Positions 40,044-48,639 of a stretch of DNA of 64,000 nucleotides are shown piece after piece. The DNA is taken from assembly GCA_025698865.1 (NCBI GenBank), contig JAILWQ010000003.1:62001-126000 (forward strand), written 5' to 3'. The stretch comes from Erythrobacter sp. (lineage in GTDB: Bacteria > Pseudomonadota > Alphaproteobacteria > Sphingomonadales > Sphingomonadaceae). The position numbers were made by a program, and so were the translations under genes. Under the pieces are notes generated by a model. The model saw nothing but the letters and a program-made list of their open reading frames with translations. It had not been told where the DNA came from and did no database searches. Positions within the stretch are counted from its first letter, which is position 1. Every line of letters begins with the position of its first letter.

Positions 40044-40999
40044 CCTGCCGCCCCTTTCCCGGTCGAGAGCCACCGCGAGGCTTCGCGCGTGCCTAGATCG
40101 TCGAGTTCGGTCGCGCGGGTCATGTCGGGATGGATCGTAAGAAGCTGGGCATCGACATCGCCAGCCTTGAGCCCCGCTGCGCGCAGGCCGAGTGCCAGAC
40201 GCACGATCTGCCCGGCATTGGTCGAGCGAGCAACCATTGACCGCGGCTGATCGCTGCGGATCGCCAGCGCGCTCAGGAAGAGGGCCGCGCCGGATGACTG
40301 GACGATCAGCGCCTCCAGGCTTCGACGGCCCAGAGCTGCAACAAGCCGGGCAAGCAGCGCGAGCCTGCTCTCGCCTTCGTCATAGGTCGAGCGGAGGCGT
40401 CCTTCTGCACGGGTCAGCGCATCGGAACAATCGTCGCTGCCATAGGCGCGCCAGCTTTGCAGAGCCGCGTGAAAGCATTCCGCGTCCAGCTCCGTCAGTG
40501 GCAGGGCCATGCGGCGCTGCTGGCGGACGAAGCGTGTCTGCGCCGCAAGGGCCGCCATCGCCGCGCTGGCCACCTCGGGATCCTCATCGCCGATCTTCTG
40601 CTGGATGAGCGAGGAGAGAACCTGATCGACGCCGAACCGGTTTTCCAGATCCAGGCCCAGCTGCCACTCCAGCGCGAGCGCATGGCAATGGGTGACCAGA
40701 ACCGGGGTCGCGAAAAGCCGTTCCGCCAGCGCGTCGCAATGGCTCTGCGCGAACTGCTCGCGCGCCTTTTCTCCCGTCGCCTCGGCTTGCACCCGAAGCA
40801 TCTGGCGAGCGACGTCGATCAACATCCCCCGGACGCGCGCGACGAGGAAGTCGCTGAAGAGCGACTGGTCGCGGGCCGACAGAAGGTGTTCGAGCACGGG
40901 AGAGACCATATCCAGCTGCGCATCGGCGCGCGTCAGCGCATCGCGCAGCGCGGCAGGTTCCGGCCAACCGGCATCAGCCAAGGCGACTGCCCTCGTCAC
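40040..40999 (-). CDS. DUF2336-like helical protein
   Basis: This 319-residue protein is predicted almost entirely alpha-helical and soluble. The stretches LLSARDQSLFSDFLVARVRG, VDQVLSSLIQQKIGDEDPEV and ALLARLVAALGRRSLEALIV resemble the repeat helices of the alphaproteobacterial DUF2336 family; this assignment is by eye and moderately sure. No catalytic motif is seen. It lies 24 bases after the membrane protein gene and overlaps the kinase-like gene (ATGA), so the products probably act together in one signalling pathway. Confidence 0.65.
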   Translation of the reverse strand: MTRAVALADAGWPEPAALRDALTRADAQLDMVSPVLEHLLSARDQSLFSDFLVARVRGMLIDVARQMLRVQAEATGEKAREQFAQSHCDALAERLFATPVLVTHCHALALEWQLGLDLENRFGVDQVLSSLIQQKIGDEDPEVASAAMAALAAQTRFVRQQRRMALPLTELDAECFHAALQSWRAYGSDDCSDALTRAEGRLRSTYDEGESRLALLARLVAALGRRSLEALIVQSSGAALFLSALAIRSDQPRSMVARSTNAGQIVRLALGLRAAGLKAGDVDAQLLTIHPDMTRATELDDLGTREASRWLSTGKGAAG

Positions 41000-41023
41000 T
41001 CGCGATTCCTATCATTCTGGTGG

Positions 41024-42208
41024 TTAATCCGCCGTTATCCGCTTGGCCATCATGACCAGAAGGGCGACGATGACGAGCCCGGCAGCCAGCGGCAACAGCA
41101 CGCCGATTATCCCCCCGACCAAGAGAATGGCAAGCAGGACGATGCGGTCCGCGAACAAAGCTCGCACCGGCAGCAGCGCAGAGTGAGCACCGTTGTAGAG
41201 AACAAGGAAGAGCACTACCGAAACAAACAGGCCCAACCACGCGAAATCGCCGATCGGTGGCAGTGCTTGCGCGACGATCGCCACCAGCAGCACGTCGCTC
41301 GCGATCCGCATGATCCGCAAGGCGGTGGGAGGACTCGTGTCCTGCTGGACCGAACGTCCGACGTGTTCGATAATTGTAGCGATCGGAATGCAGAACGCCA
41401 TCGGCAGAGCCAGCGCGAGGCCGATAATGGGCTTGTCCAGAATGGTCGCCAATCCGGCCAGCAAACCGAAGACGAGCGCGGCCAGTATCGGTGCGCGCTC
41501 CATCCGCCGGCCGACGATGTCGCGTGCGAGCCGAAGGCCGATCCGTTCCGCAATGGCCTGCCCCGGCGCGCAAAAACCCGTGGTCGCCACTTGCCGCCCT
41601 ATCCAAGCCTGCTCGCGTGCCGCAAGACCGTCCTCGCGGACCGTTGCGCCCCAGCGACCCTCCGTCAGGATCGCCGGATCGAGCAGGATCGCGGGTGCCC
41701 CCGACTGTAACGCAATGCGCATGAGCGTCGAGGCTGCATCCGCATCCGGCGGCAATTGGCGCAGGCATTCCATTCTGTCGCCGCCGATCACGAGTGCTCC
41801 GGCCCAGGCCCTGTCCGCATCGAGCCGCTCGAAATCGAGACCCGCGACATTGTCGATCGGAAAGGTAAGGACCGCTGCTTTCCCGGGAAGCTTCTCGGTC
41901 AGAATATCCGGGTCGACCAGCAGGCCATCGGCAAGGGCAATCACCTCGTCGCCGCCGCGAACCAGCTTCGGCAAGGCGTGCGTGCTGCCGATGGTCTGGA
42001 AGCGCGCGCCGGCTCTTTCGGCCCGGTGCTGACACTCGACGACATCCTGCCCGACCCCGTCCACCAGGCAGAAGATCGACTGGCAGCCGAGCGCGATTGC
42101 GCAGTCGATCTGATGCGACAGGACACTTCGCCCGAGGAACCGGCGCATCGCATGGCGTCGATCCGTCTCCGGACATCTGGCCATGGCCGTCAGCAGGGCA
42201 ATTCTCAA
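41024..42208 (-). CDS. Nucleotidyltransferase-like protein with C-terminal membrane domain
   Basis: The 394-residue product starts at TTG 42208, six bases after GGAG, giving LRIALLTAMARCPETDRRHA. Residues 1-215 resemble a sugar-nucleotide transferase fold (RRFLGRSVLSHQIDCAIALG, ALADGLLVDPDIL). I cannot identify a complete nucleotide-binding GG motif, so activity is uncertain. Residues about 235-394 contain roughly six membrane helices (ILAALVFGLLAGLATILD, LLAILLVGGIIGVLLPLAA). The combination suggests a membrane-linked glycolipid or envelope function, but this is inference. It is the second gene of the four-gene operon. Confidence 0.65.
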   Translation of the reverse strand: MRIALLTAMARCPETDRRHAMRRFLGRSVLSHQIDCAIALGCQSIFCLVDGVGQDVVECQHRAERAGARFQTIGSTHALPKLVRGGDEVIALADGLLVDPDILTEKLPGKAAVLTFPIDNVAGLDFERLDADRAWAGALVIGGDRMECLRQLPPDADAASTLMRIALQSGAPAILLDPAILTEGRWGATVREDGLAAREQAWIGRQVATTGFCAPGQAIAERIGLRLARDIVGRRMERAPILAALVFGLLAGLATILDKPIIGLALALPMAFCIPIATIIEHVGRSVQQDTSPPTALRIMRIASDVLLVAIVAQALPPIGDFAWLGLFVSVVLFLVLYNGAHSALLPVRALFADRIVLLAILLVGGIIGVLLPLAAGLVIVALLVMMAKRITAD

Positions 42209-42285
42209 TTCACGCTCCGGTCCGCGCCCTGAAGGCGGTCGGCGGCACAATAGGCGCTTGCTCCGGCAAGACCAACCTTTGCGGT

Positions 42286-42603
42286 TCAATCCGCGGGCAG
42301 ATGTCCGAGTTGGTCGAGATGATCGGCGATCGCGTCGATAATGGTGGGCTCGCCGGGCGCCGCGGCCAGCGCCATTTCGGCCAGATCCATCAGTGCGGTG
42401 TCGTGGAAGCCCGCAGCAAGGCTGCGCATCCGGGCTGCGGCCATGGCCCAGTTCGCATCGCAACGCGAACGGACCAGCAGATCGAGCTGGTGCGCGACGC
42501 TGAGACCATAGCCGTGCCGTAATTCGATCAGCAGGCCGGGATCGTCACCGGCCGCAGCCGCGAGCGTGGTGTCGAAGGATCCGGTTTCGAAGCCATGAGG
42601 TAT
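42286..42603 (-). CDS. Hpt-like small protein lacking a canonical start codon and the phosphoacceptor His
   Basis: On the minus strand an open frame runs from a TAA near 42612 to the TGA at 42286. Its translation looks genuinely coding: FETGSFDTTLAAAAGDDPGL, SRCDANWAMAAARMRSLAAG and LMDLAEMALAAAPGEPTII follow the helical pattern of sphingomonad Hpt-domain proteins. The place of the phosphorylated His in AHxLKG reads AAARMRS. No ATG, GTG or TTG precedes the domain. The only near-cognate codon at the right place is ATA (42603-42601), so the start may be lost or unusual; a frameshift from the ATG of CGATGCC is another option. Confidence 0.55.
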   Translation of the reverse strand: MPHGFETGSFDTTLAAAAGDDPGLLIELRHGYGLSVAHQLDLLVRSRCDANWAMAAARMRSLAAGFHDTALMDLAEMALAAAPGEPTIIDAIADHLDQLGHLPAD

Positions 42604-42663
42604 CTTGGCATCGAAAGGTTAAAACCGCTTCAACCAGACCCAAACTGTGATAGCTCGTCCGTC

Positions 42664-45183
42664 ATGGGGAACGGCAATCACATCCGCGCGATCGACGAGC
42701 ACCAGCCGGAGGCGGCGGGGGATCCTTCCGCCGAGGAGATCCACGCTCCAGAGGAGTTCCCCGAAGAATTCTTCGAAGAGGAACACGTCGAGGGGCCTTC
42801 GCGCAGCTGGCTCCTTCCTGCAGCCATGATCGTGCTGATCGCGGCGTGGACGGGCTTCTTCGGCTGGGCAGTCCACCGCGAGGTGCTCGCAGGCGCATGG
42901 GCGGACCGCTGGATTGCGTGGGCAGGCGGATGGAGCCTGCCGGTCATTCTGATCCTCGCGGTCTGGCTCCTGATCCTGCGCACCTCGACGCGTGAAGCGA
43001 GTCGCTTCGGTGATGCCGCCGCTGCGCTTGCTCGCGAATCCGACAATCTGGAGGCCCGCCTGTTAATCGTGAACCGCGAACTGAGTCTGGCCCGCGAATT
43101 CCTCGCATCGGAAACCCGCGCTCTCGACGCGCTGGGACGAACCGCGGCGGACCGGCTCTCCGAACACGCCGAGCGGCTGAACGGTCTGGTGATCGACAAC
43201 GGCGAACGCATCGAAAACATCGCGGCCGTCAGTTCCACGGCGCGGGACAACATGGAAAAGCTGCGCAACGATCTGCCGGTGATCGCCAATTCCGCCAAAG
43301 ATGTCGCCAGCCAGATCGGGAATGTCGGCGACCGGGCGAGCGACAGGCTCGAGGCGCTGTCCGATGGCTTCGACAGGCTCGAAATCGCCGGCTCGGCCAG
43401 CGAGCGCCGTATCGACGATCTGCGCGTGCGGATCGAGGAAGGATTGGACCTGTTCGGGCAGGCGACCGAGCGGCTGGGAGAAATGGCCGATGCGCGTTTT
43501 GCCTCCCTGCGCGAGGGTAGCGCGGCCTTCCGCACCGAGCTGGACACGCACGAGATCGAGGCTCTGGCCGCCCAGGATCGCCGCCTTGCGAAGATGCGCG
43601 ACGACGTACACGCAAACGCGGCGCAGATACGCGCGAGCGAAGAGGAAGCGATCACAGCCTGGGAAGCACAGGTCGATGCTGTCCGCGAACGGCTGGCCAT
43701 GGCCGTCGGCGAAATTGCGCGACTAGACGAGCAGGCGCTCGAGGCGTCGAACGAAAAACTCCAGGCGCTCGTCTCCGAGGCCGAGCGCGTCGACAAGGTA
43801 CTCGCCAAGCGTGACCGCGAATTCGCCGCCAAGCTGTCCGAGCGGCAGGAGCAGCTCGATGAGAGCGCACAGGCCGCCATGGCACGCCTCGCGGAGTGGA
43901 TCGACGAGTTCGACGAGTTGCTGGGATCACGACGCGAAACCCAGCTCGCGCATGTCGACGCCATCGAAGGAACCGGCGCTAAGGTCCGGACCGAGCTCGA
44001 TCGCCTCGGCGAGACGGTCGAGGCCATCGCGACGCGCGCGCGAGATGCCGAGAGTGGCATCGCAGGTTCCCGCGAACATCTCTCCGCGACGCTCGACGAG
44101 AGCCGGGAGCCGCTGGCCGAAGCCTCGGAAACCCTTTCCGAACTGACTCAGATGTCCGTGCGCCTTCTCGAACTCATCCGGGCCAGCGCCAGGCATGGTC
44201 GCGAGGACCTGCCCCCCGCCATCGCGGATTTCGAGAACCGACTGACAACAGCGCGCGAACAGATCGACAGCCTTCGCTCGACCATGGGTGATGCGAGCGC
44301 TTCGAGCGACAAGCTGGCCCGGACGGTGGAAGCTGCCGCCACGGTGTCGCGGAGCACCGGCGAAAGCCTCGACGAACTCGTCTCGCGGATCGTCGAGACT
44401 AGCGATCGGCAGACCGAGGCGATGGGACGTCTGCGCGAAACGCTAGCCGCTTTCGACGCGGAAAGCCGAACGGTTTCATCGGGCGTGCGCGAACATCTCG
44501 ATGCGGTTCTCGGCGACGTCGCCGGCCGGGCGCGCAGCGCTCTGGCAGAGGTCGAGAACGAACAGGATACGCGCCTGCGCGCTCTGGCCGAGGGGGTCGC
44601 AGCCCGCAGCGGCGAGGCCATCGACCGCGCGCTGGAAGAAAAGCTGAAGGAGGTCCTCACGGGGTTCGAGGACGGCGCAAGGCGCGCCGCCGCCGCCTCG
44701 ACCGAGGCCGCGACGCAGTTCCGCGAGCAGCTGGGCAAGGTCAACGAGCTTACGAGCAATCTGGAAAGCCGTGTCGCTCAGGCGCGGGCCAAGGCGCAAG
44801 AGCAGACCGACAACGATTTCTCCCGCCGCGTGGCGCTCATCACCGAAAGCCTGAATTCCAACGCCATCGATATCGGCAAGGCGCTCTCGACCGAAGTGAC
44901 CGACACCGCCTGGACAGCCTATCTGCGCGGCGATCGGGGCATATTCACACGGCGCGCCGTGCGGTTGCTGGACAACACCGAACTGCGCGAGATCGCCGAG
45001 CTGTTCGATACCGACGCCGATTTCCGCGAGCATGTGAGCCGCTACATCCACGACTTCGAGGCGATGTTGCGTACCCTGCTCTCCACCCGCGACGGCAACG
45101 CGCTGGGCGTGACGGTGCTGAGCTCGGACATGGGCAAGCTCTACGTGGCGCTCGCCCAAGCGATCCAGCGCCTGCGGGAATGA
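42664..45183 (+). CDS. Large membrane-anchored coiled-coil protein of unknown function
   Basis: The 839-residue protein has an acidic N-terminal tail (EEFPEEFFEEEH), two membrane helices at about residues 50-70 and 91-106, and then some 600 residues of nearly unbroken coiled coil rich in Ala, Glu, Arg and Leu. A globular C-terminal domain of about 120 residues follows (RVALITESLNSNAIDIGKAL to LYVALAQAIQRL). It resembles membrane-tethered scaffold proteins; no ATPase or methyl-accepting motif was recognised. ATG 42664 is chosen because the conserved acidic region begins there; ATG 42595 would add 23 unusual residues. It is divergent from the Hpt-like operon. Confidence 0.75.
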   Translation: MGNGNHIRAIDEHQPEAAGDPSAEEIHAPEEFPEEFFEEEHVEGPSRSWLLPAAMIVLIAAWTGFFGWAVHREVLAGAWADRWIAWAGGWSLPVILILAVWLLILRTSTREASRFGDAAAALARESDNLEARLLIVNRELSLAREFLASETRALDALGRTAADRLSEHAERLNGLVIDNGERIENIAAVSSTARDNMEKLRNDLPVIANSAKDVASQIGNVGDRASDRLEALSDGFDRLEIAGSASERRIDDLRVRIEEGLDLFGQATERLGEMADARFASLREGSAAFRTELDTHEIEALAAQDRRLAKMRDDVHANAAQIRASEEEAITAWEAQVDAVRERLAMAVGEIARLDEQALEASNEKLQALVSEAERVDKVLAKRDREFAAKLSERQEQLDESAQAAMARLAEWIDEFDELLGSRRETQLAHVDAIEGTGAKVRTELDRLGETVEAIATRARDAESGIAGSREHLSATLDESREPLAEASETLSELTQMSVRLLELIRASARHGREDLPPAIADFENRLTTAREQIDSLRSTMGDASASSDKLARTVEAAATVSRSTGESLDELVSRIVETSDRQTEAMGRLRETLAAFDAESRTVSSGVREHLDAVLGDVAGRARSALAEVENEQDTRLRALAEGVAARSGEAIDRALEEKLKEVLTGFEDGARRAAAASTEAATQFREQLGKVNELTSNLESRVAQARAKAQEQTDNDFSRRVALITESLNSNAIDIGKALSTEVTDTAWTAYLRGDRGIFTRRAVRLLDNTELREIAELFDTDADFREHVSRYIHDFEAMLRTLLSTRDGNALGVTVLSSDMGKLYVALAQAIQRLRE

Positions 45184-45186
45184 CGC

Positions 45187-45459
45187 TCAGTCGCGGAACA
45201 GGCGACTGATGTCGAACGTCTCGATGCCGACCCAACCGTAGATGAAGTTGGCGACGTAGAGGACGGTAAGGATCGCCGCCAGGACCGTGGCTCTCAGCAC
45301 CACTATGCGTGGCCGGAAATTGGCCGGTGCGCTGTCCGCCTGGCCGGGCACCTTGTCCATGCCGAGCTCGTCATGTGTCTTCACGCCGAACGGCAACAGA
45401 CCGAAGGCACAAACGACCCAGAACAGGAAATAGATCGCGAGGACGCTTGTCCACTGCAT
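45187..45459 (-). CDS. DUF1467-family membrane protein
   Basis: The 90-residue protein has two membrane helices (SVLAIYFLFWVVCAFGLLPF and ATVLAAILTVLYVANFIYGW). The conserved loop GVKTHDELGMDKVPGQADSA defines DUF1467, a small alphaproteobacterial family of unknown role. It is the last gene of the long nuo-birA-coaX-rnj operon, four bases after rnj, and converges with the coiled-coil gene with a gap of three bases. Confidence 0.88.
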   Translation of the reverse strand: MQWTSVLAIYFLFWVVCAFGLLPFGVKTHDELGMDKVPGQADSAPANFRPRIVVLRATVLAAILTVLYVANFIYGWVGIETFDISRLFRD

Positions 45460-45463
45460 CGCC

Positions 45464-47113
45464 TCAACGCTCCATCAGGACGACGCGGACCTGGGGACGC
45501 TTGCCCGACCAGCGCGTTGCCGCCCGCCGGACCGCAAGACGCGCGGCCTCCTTGATCTGGTCTGCATCGTTGCGCGCCCCGCCCTTGAGCCGGCCGATCG
45601 CCTTCTCCACGTCCTCGCGCGCTTCCGCGAGGAAGTCGGCCAGATCCTCGTCGAGCGGCAGGCCGATCGCCTCGATGTGCGGGCGATGATTCTCCGCAAG
45701 CGTGACGACGATCACGCCTTCGCGTGCGATTCTGCGGCGCATGACCACGGCATCGCCGTTCGCGGGTGCGATGATATCGCCATCGAGCACGAGCCGCCCG
45801 GCCCTGACCTTTGCGATCGTGCCTGGAGCGCCCGGCGCGAGACGGACGATGTCGCCGTTCTGCTGCACCACCGCATGGGCGATCCCGCTTGCCCGGCCGA
45901 CCTGCGCCTGCTCCATCATGTGCCGCATTTCGCCGTGAACCGGCAGGAGGATTTCCGGGCGCAGCCAGCCATAAAGTGCTTCCAGTTCCGGCCTTCCGGG
46001 ATGACCCGAGACATGGATCATGCTCTGTCGATCAGTGACCATCGTCACCCCCTTGGCCGCAAGCCGGTTTTGCACGGCACCAATCGCGATCTCGTTGCCG
46101 GGAATCTGGCGACTGGAGAACAGCACCACATCGCCCGAGGACAGCTCCAGCGGGTGATTATCCTCCGAAATGCGGGAAAGGGCCGCGCGCGGTTCACCCT
46201 GCCCGCCCGTCGCGAGGATCAGCACCTCGCCCCGGGGCAGGCGCATAGCGGTGTCGAAATCGACCGTCTGCGGAAAGTCCTGCAGATAGCCGTTGTCCTG
46301 CGACACTTCGATGATCCGGTCGAGCGATCGCCCGGCAACGCACACCTGCCGGCCGGTTTCACGCGCCACATCGCCCAGCGTCTGCAGCCGCGCGACATTG
46401 CTGGCGAACGTCGTGACCAGCACGCGCTTACCCCGATGGCGCTGGACCTCCTCGAGCAGCCCCTTGTGGACCGCGCCCTCCGACCCGCTCGGGGCCGGAT
46501 TGAAAACATTGGTGCTGTCGCAGACCAGCGCGAGGACGCCCTCGTCACCGATCTCGGTAAGCTCATCCTCGGTCGTCGGCTCGCCGATGATCGGATCCTC
46601 GTCGAGCTTCCAGTCGCCGGTGTGGAAGATCTTTCCGTGCGGCGTTTCGATCAGCAGCGCATTGCCCTCGGCAATGGAGTGGGCGAGTGGCAAATAGGTC
46701 ATTCCGAATGGGCCCACCGAAAACGAACCGTGGTCGTCGGGAATGACGTGAAGTTCGACCTCCCCCGCGACACCCGCTTCCTCGAGCTTGCGCCGAACGA
46801 GGTCGGCGGTGAACGGCGTCGCATAGATCGGCACGCCGAGATCGGCGGCGAAATAGGGCACCGCGCCGATATGATCCTCGTGCGCGTGGGTCAGCACGAT
46901 CGCCTCGAGATCGGCCGCGCGCTCCTCGATGAATTCGAGATCGGCGAAGACGAGGTCAATGCCGGGATACTGGTCGCCCGAAAAGGTCATGCCGAGATCG
47001 ACCATCAGCCACTTCCCACGGCAACCGTAGAGATTGACGTTCATGCCGATCTCACCCGACCCGCCGAGCGCCAGGAACAGCAATTCGTCTTCGGGGGCGA
47101 AGTTCTTTTTCAA
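45464..47113 (-). CDS. rnj: Ribonuclease J
   Basis: The 549-residue enzyme belongs to the metallo-beta-lactamase/beta-CASP RNases. The metal motif HAHEDHIGA near residue 77, the beta-CASP segment [32 protein letters not shown] and [12 protein letters not shown] are all seen. RNase J has 5'-exonuclease and endonuclease activity in mRNA decay and rRNA maturation. The start is TTG (47113-47111), which overlaps the coaX stop as TTGA. The DUF1467 gene follows. Confidence 0.95.
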   Translation of the reverse strand: MKKNFAPEDELLFLALGGSGEIGMNVNLYGCRGKWLMVDLGMTFSGDQYPGIDLVFADLEFIEERAADLEAIVLTHAHEDHIGAVPYFAADLGVPIYATPFTADLVRRKLEEAGVAGEVELHVIPDDHGSFSVGPFGMTYLPLAHSIAEGNALLIETPHGKIFHTGDWKLDEDPIIGEPTTEDELTEIGDEGVLALVCDSTNVFNPAPSGSEGAVHKGLLEEVQRHRGKRVLVTTFASNVARLQTLGDVARETGRQVCVAGRSLDRIIEVSQDNGYLQDFPQTVDFDTAMRLPRGEVLILATGGQGEPRAALSRISEDNHPLELSSGDVVLFSSRQIPGNEIAIGAVQNRLAAKGVTMVTDRQSMIHVSGHPGRPELEALYGWLRPEILLPVHGEMRHMMEQAQVGRASGIAHAVVQQNGDIVRLAPGAPGTIAKVRAGRLVLDGDIIAPANGDAVVMRRRIAREGVIVVTLAENHRPHIEAIGLPLDEDLADFLAEAREDVEKAIGRLKGGARNDADQIKEAARLAVRRAATRWSGKRPQVRVVLMER

Positions 47114-47886
47114 GACACGGCCTGCCCGGCCAGAATGGCGAGGCCGTTCAGCGTCAGGTCGCTGTCGACCGCGTCGAACAATTGCGTATGCTCGTCGAAC
47201 AGCAGGGCGAGCCCGCCGGTCGCGACCACTTTGACCGGCCGGCCGATTTCATTCTTCATGCGCGACACAAGTCCTTCCATCATGGCGACATAGCCCCAGA
47301 ATACGCCGATCAACATCTGATCTTCTGTGTTGCGACCGATCACGCTGTCGGTCGCGGGCTTCTCTATGGCGATGCGAGGCAGCTTGGCAGTGTTTCCGAC
47401 CAAGGCGTCGAGCGACAGGTTGATGCCCGGTGCGATGATCCCGCCCTTGTAGGCACCGTTGAAGTCGATCGCGTCGAATGTCGTCGCCGTGCCGAAATCG
47501 ACCACGATCAGGTCCCCGCCATACGTCTCGTGCGCGGCGATCGCGTTCAGCGCCCGGTCGGCACCCAGCGAGTTGGGCTGGTCCACGTCGATCGCGATCC
47601 GCCACGCGGCATCGCCCTGCCCGGCGATCATCGGCTCGACCTCGAAATATTTCCGCGACAGGACCGAGAGGTTGTGTATCGCGCGGGGGACCACCGATCC
47701 GATGATGATGGCGTCGATATCCTCGCGCTCGAACCCTTCGATCTGAAGCAGCTGCAGCAGCCAGACCGCATATTCGTCGCCGGTCCGCCGCGGGTCTGTC
47801 GCGATGCGCCAGCGTGCCTTGATCGTGCGCCCGTCGAACAGTGCGAAGACGACATTCGTGTTGCCGATATCGGCGGCGAGCAGCAT
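47110..47886 (-). CDS. coaX: Type III pantothenate kinase
   Basis: The 258-residue kinase phosphorylates pantothenate, the first step of CoA synthesis. Family motifs are [18 protein letters not shown] at the start, [13 protein letters not shown], the metal-site [14 protein letters not shown] and [11 protein letters not shown]. Type III enzymes need a monovalent cation and are not feedback-inhibited by CoA. The ATG at 47886 directly abuts the birA stop. A TTGA overlap links it to rnj. Confidence 0.96.
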   Translation of the reverse strand: MLLAADIGNTNVVFALFDGRTIKARWRIATDPRRTGDEYAVWLLQLLQIEGFEREDIDAIIIGSVVPRAIHNLSVLSRKYFEVEPMIAGQGDAAWRIAIDVDQPNSLGADRALNAIAAHETYGGDLIVVDFGTATTFDAIDFNGAYKGGIIAPGINLSLDALVGNTAKLPRIAIEKPATDSVIGRNTEDQMLIGVFWGYVAMMEGLVSRMKNEIGRPVKVVATGGLALLFDEHTQLFDAVDSDLTLNGLAILAGQAVS

Positions 47887-48639
47887 CTATCGGTCTCCGT
47901 CGGTCAGCATCACGTCGCCGGCGTGAATGGCACGGATGGCCCCGTCCGCCAAGCGCAGCCGCAAAGCACCGTTCGGCTCGAGCCCGGCGAATGTTCCGCG
48001 CACCGGTCTCTCGCCGGGGGGGGAAACTGTCAGCGGCGTTTCGAGAGGATGAGCGGCGGCCTGCCAGCGACGCAGGATGAGTTCGACACCGAAATTGCGC
48101 CACCGTTCGAGTTCCGTTGCCAGCGAGGCGGCGAGCCGCTCGGCAAACAGATCGCGCGGAACGGTCGGACCGGTTTCGGCGAGAGCGACTGTCGCGCGGT
48201 CCGGCAGTTCGGGAGCCTGTGCGAGATTGACGCCGAACCCGATGACGATCGCACTGCCGCAGCGTTCAAGAAGGATGCCGGCGAGCTTCGCGCCATCCAG
48301 CAGAAGGTCGTTCGGCCATTTCAGCGAGAGACTGCCCGGCGTCGGCAGGAATGGCAGCACCGCTTCGTAGAGAGCGAGCCCCGCGACAAAGGACAAGGTC
48401 TCTGCCGACGGACTGCCCTCGCCGAGCGAAACGACGGTCGATCCCATGAAATTGCCGGCGCCATCCGACCAGGCCCGGCCCTGCCGTCCTCGTCCCGCCA
48501 TCTGGCGGTCCGCCAGCAACCACGCCCCTTCGATGACTCCCTTTCCCTCGCCAAGGGCCGCCAGAAGATCGGCGTTTGTCGAGCCGGTTTCGGCCAGGAC
48601 TCTGAATGTCGGGGCGGGGATCGCGTCGCTGCCGATCAG
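47887..48639 (-). CDS. birA: Biotin--[acetyl-CoA-carboxylase] ligase, apparent CTG start
   Basis: The ligase attaches biotin to the acetyl-CoA carboxylase carrier protein. The core motifs are ETGSTNADLLA, LLADRQMAGRGRQGRAW, LSLKWPNDLLLDGAKLAGIL and VIGFGVNLAQ. The frame contains no ATG, GTG or TTG before ETGSTN, which is essential for substrate binding. The first usable codon is CTG at 48639, which overlaps the nuoN stop as CTGA and gives 250 residues. A TTG start at 48519 would delete the active-site N-terminus. There is no DNA-binding domain, so this is a monofunctional ligase. Confidence 0.9.
   Translation of the reverse strand: MIGSDAIPAPTFRVLAETGSTNADLLAALGEGKGVIEGAWLLADRQMAGRGRQGRAWSDGAGNFMGSTVVSLGEGSPSAETLSFVAGLALYEAVLPFLPTPGSLSLKWPNDLLLDGAKLAGILLERCGSAIVIGFGVNLAQAPELPDRATVALAETGPTVPRDLFAERLAASLATELERWRNFGVELILRRWQAAAHPLETPLTVSPPGERPVRGTFAGLEPNGALRLRLADGAIRAIHAGDVMLTDGDR

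Noticed and set aside
42595..42663. Earlier ATG start for the coiled-coil protein
   Set aside because: It would add 23 residues of unusual composition and overlap the likely promoter and the start of the divergent Hpt-like frame.
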